A stretch of DNA of 64,000 nucleotides from an uncultured Anaerolineae bacterium (GTDB lineage Bacteria > Chloroflexota > Anaerolineae > J036 > Brachytrichaceae), in assembly GCA_937959265.1 (NCBI GenBank), contig CALGMA010000009.1:1-64000 (forward strand). The letters are read 5' to 3'. This document shows positions 25,153 through 33,724 of the stretch, piece by piece. Under the pieces are notes generated by a model. It was not told the DNA's origin, searched no databases, and saw nothing but the letters and a program-made list of their open reading frames with translations. Positions within the stretch are counted from its first letter, which is position 1, and each line of letters starts with the position of its first letter. The position numbers and the translations under genes are program-made.

Positions 25153-26442
25153 TCACGCCCAGTTGATCACCCGACCCTCTCGGCGCGCATCCTCCGCCGC
25201 AAAGGCGAGTAGGTGGCTTTCCAACGACACACGGGCAGTCGTTTGATGTCTGGTGCGCTCGCCGTTCAGCGCTTTCACGAAGTCGCGCATCAGCCCGAAA
25301 TCGCCTCCCCCGTGCCCGCTGCCATCGCCGGTTGGGTGGATCACTTCTTCTTTCAGGCTACCGTGATCCACGATGCGGAGAGCAAACGGCCGGCCTTCGC
25401 TGAAGTCGCCGTAGAGCGTCGCGTGCGTGCCATCCCAGCGCAGCGTGCGGCCTTCGCGGTCGCTGTGGCCGTGCATGGTGAAGGTGCAGGTCGCGCCGCC
25501 CTCGAATTCCAGATTGAGTGTTTGGTGGTCCACCACGTCGTTGTCGCAGCGATACACGCACCGGCCGTAGGGGTTGGTCTTTAGCTTTTCCCAGCGCTCC
25601 TCCGGCAGCGTATTGAACATGTCGGCGGCGGTGAGCATGAAGCCGTGTGTCTCGAACCGTTCCAGCGTCGAGCGCTGATGAATGTCGGCCCCGTACAGGC
25701 GCGGCGCATACCAGGGGCAGGTGGCTTCGATCGGGCAGCCATCGGTGCAATGTTCGGGGATCGGCTCAGTCGAAAGCTCGGCCGCGCGCTCGGCGCGGTA
25801 GTGCGCGAGCGATCCAAACGACGAAAGCCGCCTGACACGCTGACCCATGACCCAGATGAGGATGTCCAGATCGTGGCAGCACTTGGCGAGGATCATCGGC
25901 GCGGAGAGCGCCTGGTTGCGCCAATTGCCGCGCACAAAGCTGTGGCTCATGTGCCAATAGCTCACGTTCTCGCGGTGATCAATGGTGACGATGCGCCCCA
26001 ACCGGCCGCTGTTCACGATGTCGTAGAGCGCCGTGAAGAAAGGGGTATAGCGCAGCACATGGCAAATCTGCAACATCCGTCCCAGGCGTTCGGCAGCCTC
26101 CACCAGCGCAACGCATTCTTCGCGGGTGGGCGCGATGGGCTTCTCCAACAGCACATCGTAGCCGGCAGCCAGCAGCGCCAATGTGCTGGCGTGGTGCATG
26201 CGATCCTGCGTGCAGTTGACTGCAGCACGCGCCATCTGCGGCCGCGCGACCACGTCCTCCCACGAGGCGAATTGGCGCTCGGGTGGGATGTCGTGATACG
26301 AGGCAAAGCGCGCGCGGCGCTCAGGGTCCGGCTCGGCCACGGCGATGAACTGAATCTCGTTCGGGTATTGCAGGGCATACGGTCCATACGACCAGGTTGC
26401 GCGGTTACCCGCGCCGATCATGACGGCTTCGATGGGTGACAA
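25153..26442 (-). CDS. Gfo/Idh/MocA-family oxidoreductase
   Basis: NAD(P)-dependent sugar or cyclitol dehydrogenase family, 429 residues. The N-terminal Rossmann fold begins EAVMIGAGNRATWSYGP; the EKP motif is in DVLLEKPIAPTREE; the C-terminal substrate domain includes CHDLDILIWVMG. A four-cysteine insert, CTDGCPIEATCPWYAP, is present and is found in a subset of this family. The start is assigned as TTG 26442 because GGAGGA lies 5 bases upstream at 26448-26453; the first ATG (26421) would cut into the Rossmann strand. Substrate unknown. It is followed to the right by 377 bp without a gene. Confidence 0.85.
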   Translation of the reverse strand: MSPIEAVMIGAGNRATWSYGPYALQYPNEIQFIAVAEPDPERRARFASYHDIPPERQFASWEDVVARPQMARAAVNCTQDRMHHASTLALLAAGYDVLLEKPIAPTREECVALVEAAERLGRMLQICHVLRYTPFFTALYDIVNSGRLGRIVTIDHRENVSYWHMSHSFVRGNWRNQALSAPMILAKCCHDLDILIWVMGQRVRRLSSFGSLAHYRAERAAELSTEPIPEHCTDGCPIEATCPWYAPRLYGADIHQRSTLERFETHGFMLTAADMFNTLPEERWEKLKTNPYGRCVYRCDNDVVDHQTLNLEFEGGATCTFTMHGHSDREGRTLRWDGTHATLYGDFSEGRPFALRIVDHGSLKEEVIHPTGDGSGHGGGDFGLMRDFVKALNGERTRHQTTARVSLESHLLAFAAEDARREGRVINWA

Positions 26443-26721
26443 GTCTATCCTCCTCGTTTGTTGTGGGTCACGACTGGCGCACCACGACAGATATCTTGAC
26501 TTTGCATCGAGTGGCGAGCGCCGCCGTTGCGGTGTTGCCCGTGCGCTCACCAGTTTCCTAGCCGCGTCCGGCTGGCTTCACCTGCATAGCGATCACACAC
26601 CTTCTCAACCGCTGGAATGCACTTCCAGTCATCGCACGCCGCATTCACCGCTTGAATGGCAGCGATATCGCAATCCCTCATGTTGCGCCTTGAAACTCGA
26701 TTATCTACTAGTAAGCCACGT

Positions 26722-26749
26722 TTGATTCCCGAAAGCCACTCGCTATAGT
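26722..26749 (+). promoter_or_regulatory. Candidate sigma-70-type promoter
   Basis: TTGATT (26722-26727) and TATAGT (26744-26749) are 16 bp apart, upstream of the receiver-only gene at 26820. It is the only promoter-like pair I see in the 26443-26819 gap, which otherwise holds no gene and no clear repeat. Confidence 0.4.
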
Positions 26750-26819
26750 CTGTGACGTGGGTTCGCGGAGTGTCATGGAACGCCGCGACCGCCCCATTAC
26801 TACAGGAGGAAAAACAGAA

Positions 26820-27218
26820 GTGATTCGAGTTATCTTGTTGAGCAACAAACCGATCGTCCTTGCAGGGCTGCGCAACGCATTAAAGGTTGATGCCGACATA
26901 CAAGTCGTAGCCGAATCCAAGACCGTTGCTGATATGCTCCATCTTGTTGAAACGCATCAACCTGACATTGTGGTGATGGATGCAGTGTTGCCAGATGCCG
27001 ATTTCCTGAATGTCATTCGTGACATGTTGGCAAAGTCGAATCCACCAGAGATTCTGATCTTCAGCCTCGATGGACGAACAGAGGTGATTCTCAAAGCCTT
27101 CCAAACCGGTGTCCGAGGATACCTTCTGTATTGTGAAGACTTCTCGCTCGTAGTTGAAGCGGTTCGCACCATCGCAGCAGGTGGCAGAAGCGCTGATGCA
27201 GTCGCTCGCCGACGCTAA
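26820..27218 (+). CDS. Degenerate, truncated NarL-type receiver domain
   Basis: 132 residues from a GTG with AGGAGG at 26804-26809. The fold follows NarL/FixJ receivers (VIRVILLSNKPIVLAGLRNA, PDIVVMDAVLPDADF, AFQTGVRGYLLY), and the phosphoacceptor-type D54 is present. However, the acidic pair normally at residues 8-9 is S8-N9 and the conserved Lys of the GYLLK motif is Tyr, so normal phosphorylation chemistry is doubtful. The protein ends right after the receiver (AGGRSADAVARRR), with no LuxR DNA-binding domain. It could be a pseudo-receiver with a partner role or a decaying gene. Confidence 0.7.
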   Translation: MIRVILLSNKPIVLAGLRNALKVDADIQVVAESKTVADMLHLVETHQPDIVVMDAVLPDADFLNVIRDMLAKSNPPEILIFSLDGRTEVILKAFQTGVRGYLLYCEDFSLVVEAVRTIAAGGRSADAVARRR

Positions 27219-27546
27219 AGTTGGCGACTTGATGTGGCTTGATGCTGCTGCTTTCCGAGCACTTGACCCGGCATGGTTGGAGTCTAAGTACCAGGCGGGT
27301 GTTGCAGTTGTTGCAATTGACGTGCCAGTAAGCGAACTGGCGGCAAAGGTAGGCGCTCGCCCGGATATCGTGGTGTCTGACTTGAACTTGTCGTATTCGA
27401 AGGGCCGTCCTCAAGTTTCTATGTGCCAAGACTACAGAGACAGTGATGGAGCTTTCGCTACATGCTACACGGATTTCGCCTCCGATCTCAGCCTTCTCCC
27501 AACAATCTTGTGGCCAGCAATTCAAGATGCAGTTAATCCTAAGTGA
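27196..27546 (+). pseudogene. C-terminal fragment of an unrecognised protein
   Basis: Begins inside the end of the receiver gene in another frame (MQSLADAKVGDLMWLDAAAF) and continues as ALDPAWLESKYQAGVAVVAI then VPVSELAAKVGARPDIVVSD and SMCQDYRDSDGAFATCYTDF, ending at 27546. The abrupt beginning against the receiver sequence suggests a recombination joint. Two cysteines flank the DGAFA segment. I do not recognise the family. An intact short gene from ATG 27196 or 27232 is also possible. Confidence 0.35.
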
Positions 27547-27564
27547 TTTATACAAGTGTGAAGA

Positions 27565-28014
27565 ATGCGAGGATTTCACATTCTCAATATCTTGATCGTG
27601 CTAGCAGTTGCAGCGCTTGGAATTACCTTTGCCCTGCCTGATAGAAAAGCGTCCGCTGATACGAACTGCAATAGTAGTGGCGTCATTTGTGGTGACACTT
27701 ACTTTACCTCGCAATACGCGGCACCCTACTGGTTCTACTACGGCAATTCCAGAAGCCGCTCCCAGATTGGCAACGTCTATTACATCTATGCCCGAGGTGA
27801 GACATGGAACAATTGTGACTACTATCACCAGATTCAGATTGCGCTGAAAGAGGCGAATAACACCGCTACGGCCTTTTCACCAAATATTGTTGCCGGATCA
27901 ACACAGTGTGCAAGTCAGACATTCGCCGAACTGTTCACGAGCCATGGTAGGCGAAGATTTCAAGGCAGCTCTTTGGAGTCGGTGTTGTCTGATGCTCGAA
28001 TAAACATCCGTTAG
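27565..28014 (+). CDS. Secreted hypothetical protein
   Basis: 149 residues with a clear signal peptide (ILNILIVLAVAALGITFALP, cleavage probably near ASA at about residue 31). The mature part is Tyr/Asn-rich (YAAPYWFYYGNSRSRS, GNVYYIYARGETWNNCDYYH) with four or so cysteines that may form disulfides. No known domain was recognised. It lies 18 bp after the preceding fragment in the same direction, so the two may have belonged to one operon. Confidence 0.55.
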   Translation: MRGFHILNILIVLAVAALGITFALPDRKASADTNCNSSGVICGDTYFTSQYAAPYWFYYGNSRSRSQIGNVYYIYARGETWNNCDYYHQIQIALKEANNTATAFSPNIVAGSTQCASQTFAELFTSHGRRRFQGSSLESVLSDARINIR

Positions 28015-28068
28015 CCTCGAAGTCGGCATAGACATTGATAGGCGAGAGGGTGTTTCCTCTCTGATCGT

Positions 28069-28127
28069 TGTGAATTGTGGATAGTGTGTCGCGTAGCATG
28101 TATCGCGTATTTCGTGTTCCGTACTCG
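28069..28127. repeat. Degenerate GTGTATCGCGTA-type simple repeat
   Basis: The stretch from TGTGAATTGTGG through TATCGCGTATTTCGTGTTCC is made of loosely repeated 7-9 bp units. The same type of unit would encode runs such as [14 protein letters not shown] on the minus strand, a pattern seen where short tandem repeats drift. The remainder of 28015-28261 shows no gene. Confidence 0.35.
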
Positions 28128-28261
28128 GGGGAAACACGAAGTGGCCAGCGCTTGATCGTTGTGCTGAGCAACGCAATGATGATCGTATTGATGTGGTTTG
28201 TTCATCTCGTCGGGAGAGACGACTACACAAGGCCGTGATTTGGCGATCTCACCACCAACTG

Positions 28262-28483
28262 ATGCTGTTAGCCGATAAGTTGCTGCTGCGCCGACGCGCG
28301 ATTGTGGAGAAGATTATTGACCAGTTGAAGAATATCTCACAGATGAAGCGTACCCACCACTGCAGCCTGGTTAATTTCCTGGGCGACCTGGTATGCGGCC
28401 TGATTGCTTACTGCCATCAACCGCCGAAGCCATCACTTGGCCTGACTACTCGCTGCATCCCAGAACTGCTTCTACGTAACTGA
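28262..28483 (+). pseudogene. C-terminal remnant of an IS982-family transposase
   Basis: Reads [20 protein letters not shown] then [15 protein letters not shown] and [20 protein letters not shown]. This matches the last part of IS982 transposases (LLRKRAIVETVIDQLKNI and [14 protein letters not shown]). The N-terminal two thirds are absent, so it is inactive. Confidence 0.75.
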
Positions 28484-28513
28484 CGTTGGTTACACTGTAA
28501 CCCTTTTCGGGCG

Positions 28514-29572
28514 CTACATTGTGAACTTGGCAAAAGCATCCACCACCGGCTTGATGTCGTCCATCAGCGGATACAGGATCGGGCAGGTGACGCCGGCGGC
28601 GACGTATTCGCGCACCTTGGCCACGCATTCATCGCTCGTGCCTACCGCCATGAGCATGCGCGGCACATCGTCGGGGATGACTTTGGCTGCGGCGATGTAC
28701 TCGGCCTCGGTGGCCGGCCAGCTCATTACGCTTTGCACCTTGGCGATCAGTTCCTCGGGCACGCCGCTGGCCTTCATGATGTGCGGTTCGGTGGCGAGGT
28801 AATACGCAACCAGCTTCTTGGCCTCAAAGTAGGCCGCCCGGGGATCGTCATCGCTGAGCGAACACACCAGCAGCTCCGGCCGGTCAATCTGGTCAATCGT
28901 CTTGCCGGCCCTGGCGGCGCCCTTTGCTACTAACGCGACCGCCTTTTTGATGTAGTCCACGCTGACCACATAGTTCAGCACCACGCCGTCGCAGATCTCG
29001 CCCGTGAGTTCGAGCATTTTGTCGCCGGTTGCGCCGATGTAGATCGGGATGTCGCGTGGGCGTGTGTCGCCGAACACTACATCGAGCTTGACGCGGTCGA
29101 GCTTGACGAACTCGCCCTGGTACGTCACCTCTTCCATCGTGAAGAGTTGGCGGATGGCTTCGACGTGTTCGCGCATGGCCTGCAGCGGGCGCTCACGCTT
29201 CACGCCGACGCGGCCGGCGATGGGTTCCCACCACGCGCCGAGGCCCAGCATCACGCGGCTGGGCGCGTCGGGATCGCCGCTCACTTGCTTGCCCAGCTCC
29301 CACATCGTGCTCCAGCTCGCGGCAATGACGGCCGGGTTGCGCGTCCAGATCGGCAGCACGCCGCTGCCCACGCGCAGTTTCTTCGTGCGCGTAAGGAATG
29401 CGCTCATCATCACGATGCAGTCGCGGGCAAGGCGCGTATCCGCCTGCCAGATCTCGCTGAAGCCGTTGGCTTCGGCGTACTCGGCCATCTCCAGCTCGTA
29501 AGCGAGCGGATGCTTGTCCTGCATGTACAGGGCAAAGCGGGGTTGCTTGGGGGTGGGTGTAGGCGTTGTCAT
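28514..29572 (-). CDS. LLM-class flavin (probably F420)-dependent oxidoreductase
   Basis: 352 residues of the bacterial luciferase-like TIM-barrel family. Motifs include [65 protein letters not shown] and GVVLNYVVS. The family uses FMN or F420 to oxidise or reduce small molecules. I start at the second ATG ([13 protein letters not shown]). It is the last gene of a minus-strand run containing a nucleoside-type ABC transporter and a cytosine-deaminase-like enzyme, separated by 45 bp from the latter, so a role in breakdown or modification of an imported heterocycle is plausible. Confidence 0.8.
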   Translation of the reverse strand: MTTPTPTPKQPRFALYMQDKHPLAYELEMAEYAEANGFSEIWQADTRLARDCIVMMSAFLTRTKKLRVGSGVLPIWTRNPAVIAASWSTMWELGKQVSGDPDAPSRVMLGLGAWWEPIAGRVGVKRERPLQAMREHVEAIRQLFTMEEVTYQGEFVKLDRVKLDVVFGDTRPRDIPIYIGATGDKMLELTGEICDGVVLNYVVSVDYIKKAVALVAKGAARAGKTIDQIDRPELLVCSLSDDDPRAAYFEAKKLVAYYLATEPHIMKASGVPEELIAKVQSVMSWPATEAEYIAAAKVIPDDVPRMLMAVGTSDECVAKVREYVAAGVTCPILYPLMDDIKPVVDAFAKFTM

Positions 29573-29617
29573 GATCAAAGACGTGCGTGGAGTAAAGGCA
29601 GAGATGCGCTTCGCTTG

Positions 29618-30055
29618 CTACTCCCCGATGTCCTCGTTCCACAGCTCGGGTTTTTTGGCGATGAATTCTTCCATCATCCGGATGCAGGTGGGATCGTCGA
29701 GGACGATTAATTCTACCCCGCGGCTACGCAGATAGTCTTCCGGGCCGCGAAAGCTCCTGTTCTCGCCGATGACGATCTTGGGGATTTTGTAGAGCAGCGC
29801 CGTGCCGCTGCACATGTCGCATGGCGAGAGGGTGGTGTAGAGCACCGCGCGCCGATAATCGCTGGCCTTCAGCCGGCCGGCGTTCTCCAGACAATCCATC
29901 TCGGCGTGCAAGATAGCGCTGCCTTTCTGCACCCGGCGGTTGTGTCCCCGGCCGACGATCCGGCCATCAATGACCAGCACCGAGCCGATGGGGATGCCTC
30001 CTTCGGCCAGCCCTTGGCGGGCTTCTTCGATCGCAGCTTGCATGAATTCGTCCAC
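29618..30055 (-). CDS. Fcy1-like cytosine deaminase
   Basis: A 145-residue zinc deaminase of the cytidine/deoxycytidylate superfamily. The zinc site is H-A-E in [16 protein letters not shown] and PCDMC in [18 protein letters not shown]. The C-terminus NEDIGE and the [20 protein letters not shown] segment match yeast-type cytosine deaminase (Fcy1) more than guanine deaminase or tRNA adenosine deaminase. The GTG at 30055 was chosen because GGAGG lies at 30061-30065; earlier in-frame starts overlap the permease gene. It probably converts cytosine (or a close analogue) to uracil after uptake by the adjacent ABC system. Confidence 0.82.
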   Translation of the reverse strand: MDEFMQAAIEEARQGLAEGGIPIGSVLVIDGRIVGRGHNRRVQKGSAILHAEMDCLENAGRLKASDYRRAVLYTTLSPCDMCSGTALLYKIPKIVIGENRSFRGPEDYLRSRGVELIVLDDPTCIRMMEEFIAKKPELWNEDIGE

Positions 30056-30089
30056 GTCAGCCTCCAGATAAAGATGTCTTGTTTCAGCG

Positions 30090-31034
30090 TTACTCGCGGC
30101 GATACGGCTTGAGGTACGCGCCGGGGTAAGGCGCATTCCGGCCTGCGATTGCCAGCGCCGCGATGGTCACGAGATACGGCAACGCCAAGAGCAACTCGTA
30201 GGGCAATTGCACCCCTTGGGCTTGCAGGCGCAGTTGCAGGGCGAAGACCCCGCCGAACAGCAATGCGCCCAACACGGCGCGCAGCGGGTCCCAGCGCGCG
30301 AAGATTACCAGCGCGATGCACACCCAGCCGCGCCCGGCGACGATGCCCGGCGTGAACGCGCCGAGCTGTGCCAGCGACAAGAACGCCCCGCCGACGGCCA
30401 TGAGCGCGCTGCCGACTGTCACGGCGATGGTGCGCATGCGAAAGACGGAAATGCCGGCAGCATCGGCCGCCTCCGGGTTTTCGCCCACCGCGCGCAGGCG
30501 CAATCCAAACCGCGCGCGATACAACACCCAGGCCGCCGTCGGTGCCGCCACGAGAAACGCCAGGTAGGTGAGCCAGTGCTGATTGAGGATCGGGCCAAGC
30601 ACCGGCGCGCCCGGCAGCGGGTCCAGCGGGGCAAACGGCGCGATGCGCGGCAGCACGGAGCGTTCGCCAAACACCCAGCGAAAACCGAACAGCGCCAGGC
30701 CGGTGCACAGCAGCGTGACCCCCAGGCCGGACACGTGCTGGTTGAGGCCCAGGTGCACCGTGAGCAGCGCCATCAACAATCCCATCAGCGCGCCGGCGAC
30801 GATAGCTGCCAGCAGACCCGCCCACAAATAGGCAGCCCAGCCGGCGCTTGCGGCCTGCGCCGCCACGGCGAAGCCGACGAACGCGCCGAGGAACATGATT
30901 CCCTCGATGCCCAGATTGAGCACCCCGCTGCGCTCGCTGTAGAGCGCGCCGAGGGTGGCATATAGCAGCGGCGTGGCCACGCGCAAGGTGGCCGCAATCA
31001 AGCCGACCCAGAACGCAATCAGCCCGGCATCCAT
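30090..31034 (-). CDS. BMP-type ABC transporter permease, second subunit
   Basis: 314 residues, about eight to nine membrane helices. Signature stretches are SERSGVLNLGIEGIMFLGAF and FGLRLRAVGENPEAADAAGI, characteristic of the NupQ/BPD_transp_2 permeases that pair with BMP-family lipoproteins to import nucleosides or nucleobases. The gene is 1 bp from the upstream permease gene and 34 bp from the deaminase. Confidence 0.88.
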   Translation of the reverse strand: MDAGLIAFWVGLIAATLRVATPLLYATLGALYSERSGVLNLGIEGIMFLGAFVGFAVAAQAASAGWAAYLWAGLLAAIVAGALMGLLMALLTVHLGLNQHVSGLGVTLLCTGLALFGFRWVFGERSVLPRIAPFAPLDPLPGAPVLGPILNQHWLTYLAFLVAAPTAAWVLYRARFGLRLRAVGENPEAADAAGISVFRMRTIAVTVGSALMAVGGAFLSLAQLGAFTPGIVAGRGWVCIALVIFARWDPLRAVLGALLFGGVFALQLRLQAQGVQLPYELLLALPYLVTIAALAIAGRNAPYPGAYLKPYRRE

Positions 31035-31035
31035 C

Positions 31036-32094
31036 TCACCCTCTCCACTCCCAGCGCAGGCGATAGTTTTGCAACAACAGCACCGCCAGGGTGACCAGCA
31101 GCAACGTCGCCTGAATGATCTCGCCGAGGTATACCGGCACCCCTAAGGCGCGGCTGACCGTCTGGCTGCCGGTGTCGATCAGGCCGATGAACAGCGCCGC
31201 CAGCACCACACCCGGCGCGCTGAGGTTGCCCAGCATGGCCACTAGGATGCCCGTGTAGCCGTGGCCGCCAGATATGGCCTCGATCAAGCGGTAGTGAATG
31301 CCGGCTACCTCCACCATACCGGCCAGGCCGGCGATGCCGCCGCTGGCCAGCGCCGAGACGAGCAGCATACGCTCGACAGGAATGCCGGCGAAGCGCGCGG
31401 CCTTCGGCTGTAAACCAACCGCGCGCATACGCAGCCCGAAAACCGTTCGCCGCAGCAACACGCCCACAACTAATGCGGTGGCGAGCGCGATGAGGAAGCC
31501 CAGATGCAGGCGCGTGCGCGGGGCCAGCTTGGGCAGGATGGCCGTCGAGGCGATCTCCGGCGATTGCGGCCATTGCGAAATCGGGTCGCGCCAAGGCCCG
31601 TTTAACAGGGCGCTGATCAGCAGCAGCGCTACCGTGTTCAGCAGCAGCGTCGTAACCACTTCGTCGGTATGCAGCCGGGTCTTCATTAACGCCGGGATGA
31701 GCGCCCAGGCCATCCCCGCGGTGAATCCGCTCAGCGCCATGAGCGGCAGTGCCACCCAGGGCGGGGCCGCGTGCATGTTCAGGCCGACTGCGGTTGCTGC
31801 TGTTGCGCCGACCAAAAACTGCCCCTCCGCGCCGATGTTCCAAAAGCCGCCGTAGAAGGCAAACGTCACTGCAATGCCGGTGAGCAATAGCGGCGTTGCC
31901 TTCACCAAAACTTCTAAGGCGCTCACCCGGCTGGAGAGCGGCTCGATCAAGAAGTGGTAATACGCGCGCAAGGGGTTGGCGCCTGCCAGCAGCACAAGCG
32001 CGCTGGTGAGGACAAAGGTAATCACCACCGCCAGCAGCGGCAGCAGCGGCTGGAGCCACAGCGGCGCCGACCGTCGCTCAACTTTGAGCGCCAT
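31036..32094 (-). CDS. BMP-type ABC transporter permease, first subunit
   Basis: 352 residues. GGFWNIGAEGQFLVGATAA and FGLRMRAVGLQPKAARFAGI mark the NupP-type partner of the permease pair. Its start overlaps the end of the ATPase gene by 17 bp, indicating translational coupling within the operon. Confidence 0.88.
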   Translation of the reverse strand: MALKVERRSAPLWLQPLLPLLAVVITFVLTSALVLLAGANPLRAYYHFLIEPLSSRVSALEVLVKATPLLLTGIAVTFAFYGGFWNIGAEGQFLVGATAATAVGLNMHAAPPWVALPLMALSGFTAGMAWALIPALMKTRLHTDEVVTTLLLNTVALLLISALLNGPWRDPISQWPQSPEIASTAILPKLAPRTRLHLGFLIALATALVVGVLLRRTVFGLRMRAVGLQPKAARFAGIPVERMLLVSALASGGIAGLAGMVEVAGIHYRLIEAISGGHGYTGILVAMLGNLSAPGVVLAALFIGLIDTGSQTVSRALGVPVYLGEIIQATLLLVTLAVLLLQNYRLRWEWRG

Positions 32095-33610
32095 GATCTG
32101 GCCCTCCCGCTTCGTGTTGCATGCCGGCCATGAGCAAACCGAGGCGCTCCGGCGTGGCCGAATCCGCCGGCATCACGCCCACAATCCGCCCGCCGTAGAT
32201 CACGGCGATGCGGTCGGCGAGTTTCAACAGCTCGTCTAGGTCTTCGGAGATCAGCAAGATCGCCGCGCCGCGTTGCCGCTGGTCGAGCAATTTGCCATGA
32301 ATGTACTCCGTAGCGCGAATGTCCAGGCCGCGCGTGGGCTGCGAGATCACAATCACGCGCGGTTGGCGCTCCAGCACACGCGCCAGGATCACCTTCTGCA
32401 TGTTGCCGCCGGACAGGGTTCGGATGCGGTCATGGGGGCGGGCTTTGATTTGATACTCGGCGATGAGCTGCTCCGCGTGACGGCGCAGGCGCGCCCGATC
32501 CAGCAATCCATAGCGGCCGAATTCGTCGAGGTGTTCGAGCGCCATGTTCTCGGCCACGGTCAAATCGCCGACGACGCTGGCGTGACGATCTTCGGGGATG
32601 CGCCCGACGCCGGCCTGCATCATGCGCGCCGGGCCAGCGCGGGTCACGTCGGCGCCGTCCACCATGATGCGGCCTCGGCGACAGGCGCGAGTGCCCTCGA
32701 TCAGCTCCGCCAGTTCGGTTTGGCCGTTGCCGGCCACGCCGGCCAGTCCCACGATCTCCCCTGCGTTGACCTGCAAGGAGACGCCGCGCAGCATCGGCGC
32801 GCCTTTGTCGTCGTCCGCCCATACGTCATCCAAAATCAACATCGGACGGTCAGCGGCAAGCTGGCGCGGCTTACTCACGCTCGCGATCGTCTGGCCGACG
32901 ATCATGCGGGCCAGCTCGGCGGGGGATGCCTGGGCAGCCGACATGCTGCCCACCACACAACCGCTGCGCATCACGGTCACGCGGTCCGCGATGCGGGTCA
33001 CTTCGCTCAGCTTGTGGCTGATGAAGACGACCGAAACCCCTTCGGCTTTGAGGCGCATCAAGGTCTCGAAGAGCTGCTCGACTTCCTGCGGGATGAGCAC
33101 CGCCGTCGGCTCGTCGAGGATCAACACGCGGGCTTGCCGATACAAGGCTTTGAGGATCTCCACGCGCTGGCGTTGGCCGATGGACAGCGCGCGCACCTGT
33201 GCGCGTGGGTTGACTGTCAGGCCGAAGCGTTGTGCTGCGGCAGCCACCTGCGCCTCGGCGGACTTTCGGTCCAGCCGCAGGCGTCCTTCTTGGCCGAGGA
33301 TGATGTTTTCGGTCACGCTCAGCGGCGCCACCAGCGCGAAATGCTGAGTGACCATGCCAATCCCCAGGGCAATGGCATCGCGTGGGGAGCGAATCAGCAC
33401 GGGGTGGCCGTCTACTGCAATCGAACCGGCGTCGGCGCGATAGAGGCCGTACAGAATGCGCATCAGCGTGCTCTTGCCGGCCCCGTTTTCGCCCAGCAGA
33501 GCGTGAATTTCGCCCGCTTGCAAGTCGAAATCCACGCCCTGATTCGCCAGCACTGCGCCAAAGCGCTTGTGGATGCCGCGCATGCTGACGATCGGCGTTT
33601 GCTGCGTCAT
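32078..33610 (-). CDS. BMP-type ABC transporter ATPase (two nucleotide-binding domains)
   Basis: 510 residues with two fused ABC domains. Domain 1 has Walker A GENGAGKST, signature LSIGQRQRVEILKAL and Walker B LILDEPTAVL. Domain 2 has a modified GVAGNGQTE P-loop, signature LSGGNMQKVILARVL and VIVISQPTRGLD in place of a canonical Walker B, as is usual for this family (NupO/YufO). The N-terminal start is set at ATG 33610 (MTQQTPIVSMRG). It follows the substrate-binding lipoprotein gene with a long hairpin in the gap, and is followed by both permeases. Confidence 0.9.
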   Translation of the reverse strand: MTQQTPIVSMRGIHKRFGAVLANQGVDFDLQAGEIHALLGENGAGKSTLMRILYGLYRADAGSIAVDGHPVLIRSPRDAIALGIGMVTQHFALVAPLSVTENIILGQEGRLRLDRKSAEAQVAAAAQRFGLTVNPRAQVRALSIGQRQRVEILKALYRQARVLILDEPTAVLIPQEVEQLFETLMRLKAEGVSVVFISHKLSEVTRIADRVTVMRSGCVVGSMSAAQASPAELARMIVGQTIASVSKPRQLAADRPMLILDDVWADDDKGAPMLRGVSLQVNAGEIVGLAGVAGNGQTELAELIEGTRACRRGRIMVDGADVTRAGPARMMQAGVGRIPEDRHASVVGDLTVAENMALEHLDEFGRYGLLDRARLRRHAEQLIAEYQIKARPHDRIRTLSGGNMQKVILARVLERQPRVIVISQPTRGLDIRATEYIHGKLLDQRQRGAAILLISEDLDELLKLADRIAVIYGGRIVGVMPADSATPERLGLLMAGMQHEAGGPDHGAQS

Positions 33611-33661
33611 GGAGAGGGAGTGATGCGTGCTCGGCAGCGTAGGGAATAGCGCTCCGTATAC

Positions 33662-33703
33662 GCAGCGGGGCGAGCGCATTTCTCGCGTTGCCCACCCCGC
33701 TGC
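33662..33703 (-). other. Two-tier hairpin between binding protein and ATPase genes
   Basis: GCAGCGGGG (33662-33670) pairs with CCCCGCTGC (33695-33703), enclosing a smaller CGAG/CTCG stem. There is no T tract on either strand. Hairpins in this location are known in other binding-protein operons to stabilise the upstream message and raise binding-protein levels over membrane subunits. Applying that here is inference. Confidence 0.5.
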
Positions 33704-33724
33704 GCTGCTCAAACTTGCCGAGCG

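Noticed and set aside
32273-33649. 458-codon plus-strand open frame opposite the ABC ATPase gene
   Set aside because: The ATPase on the other strand has every ABC motif. This frame is its high-GC antisense shadow.
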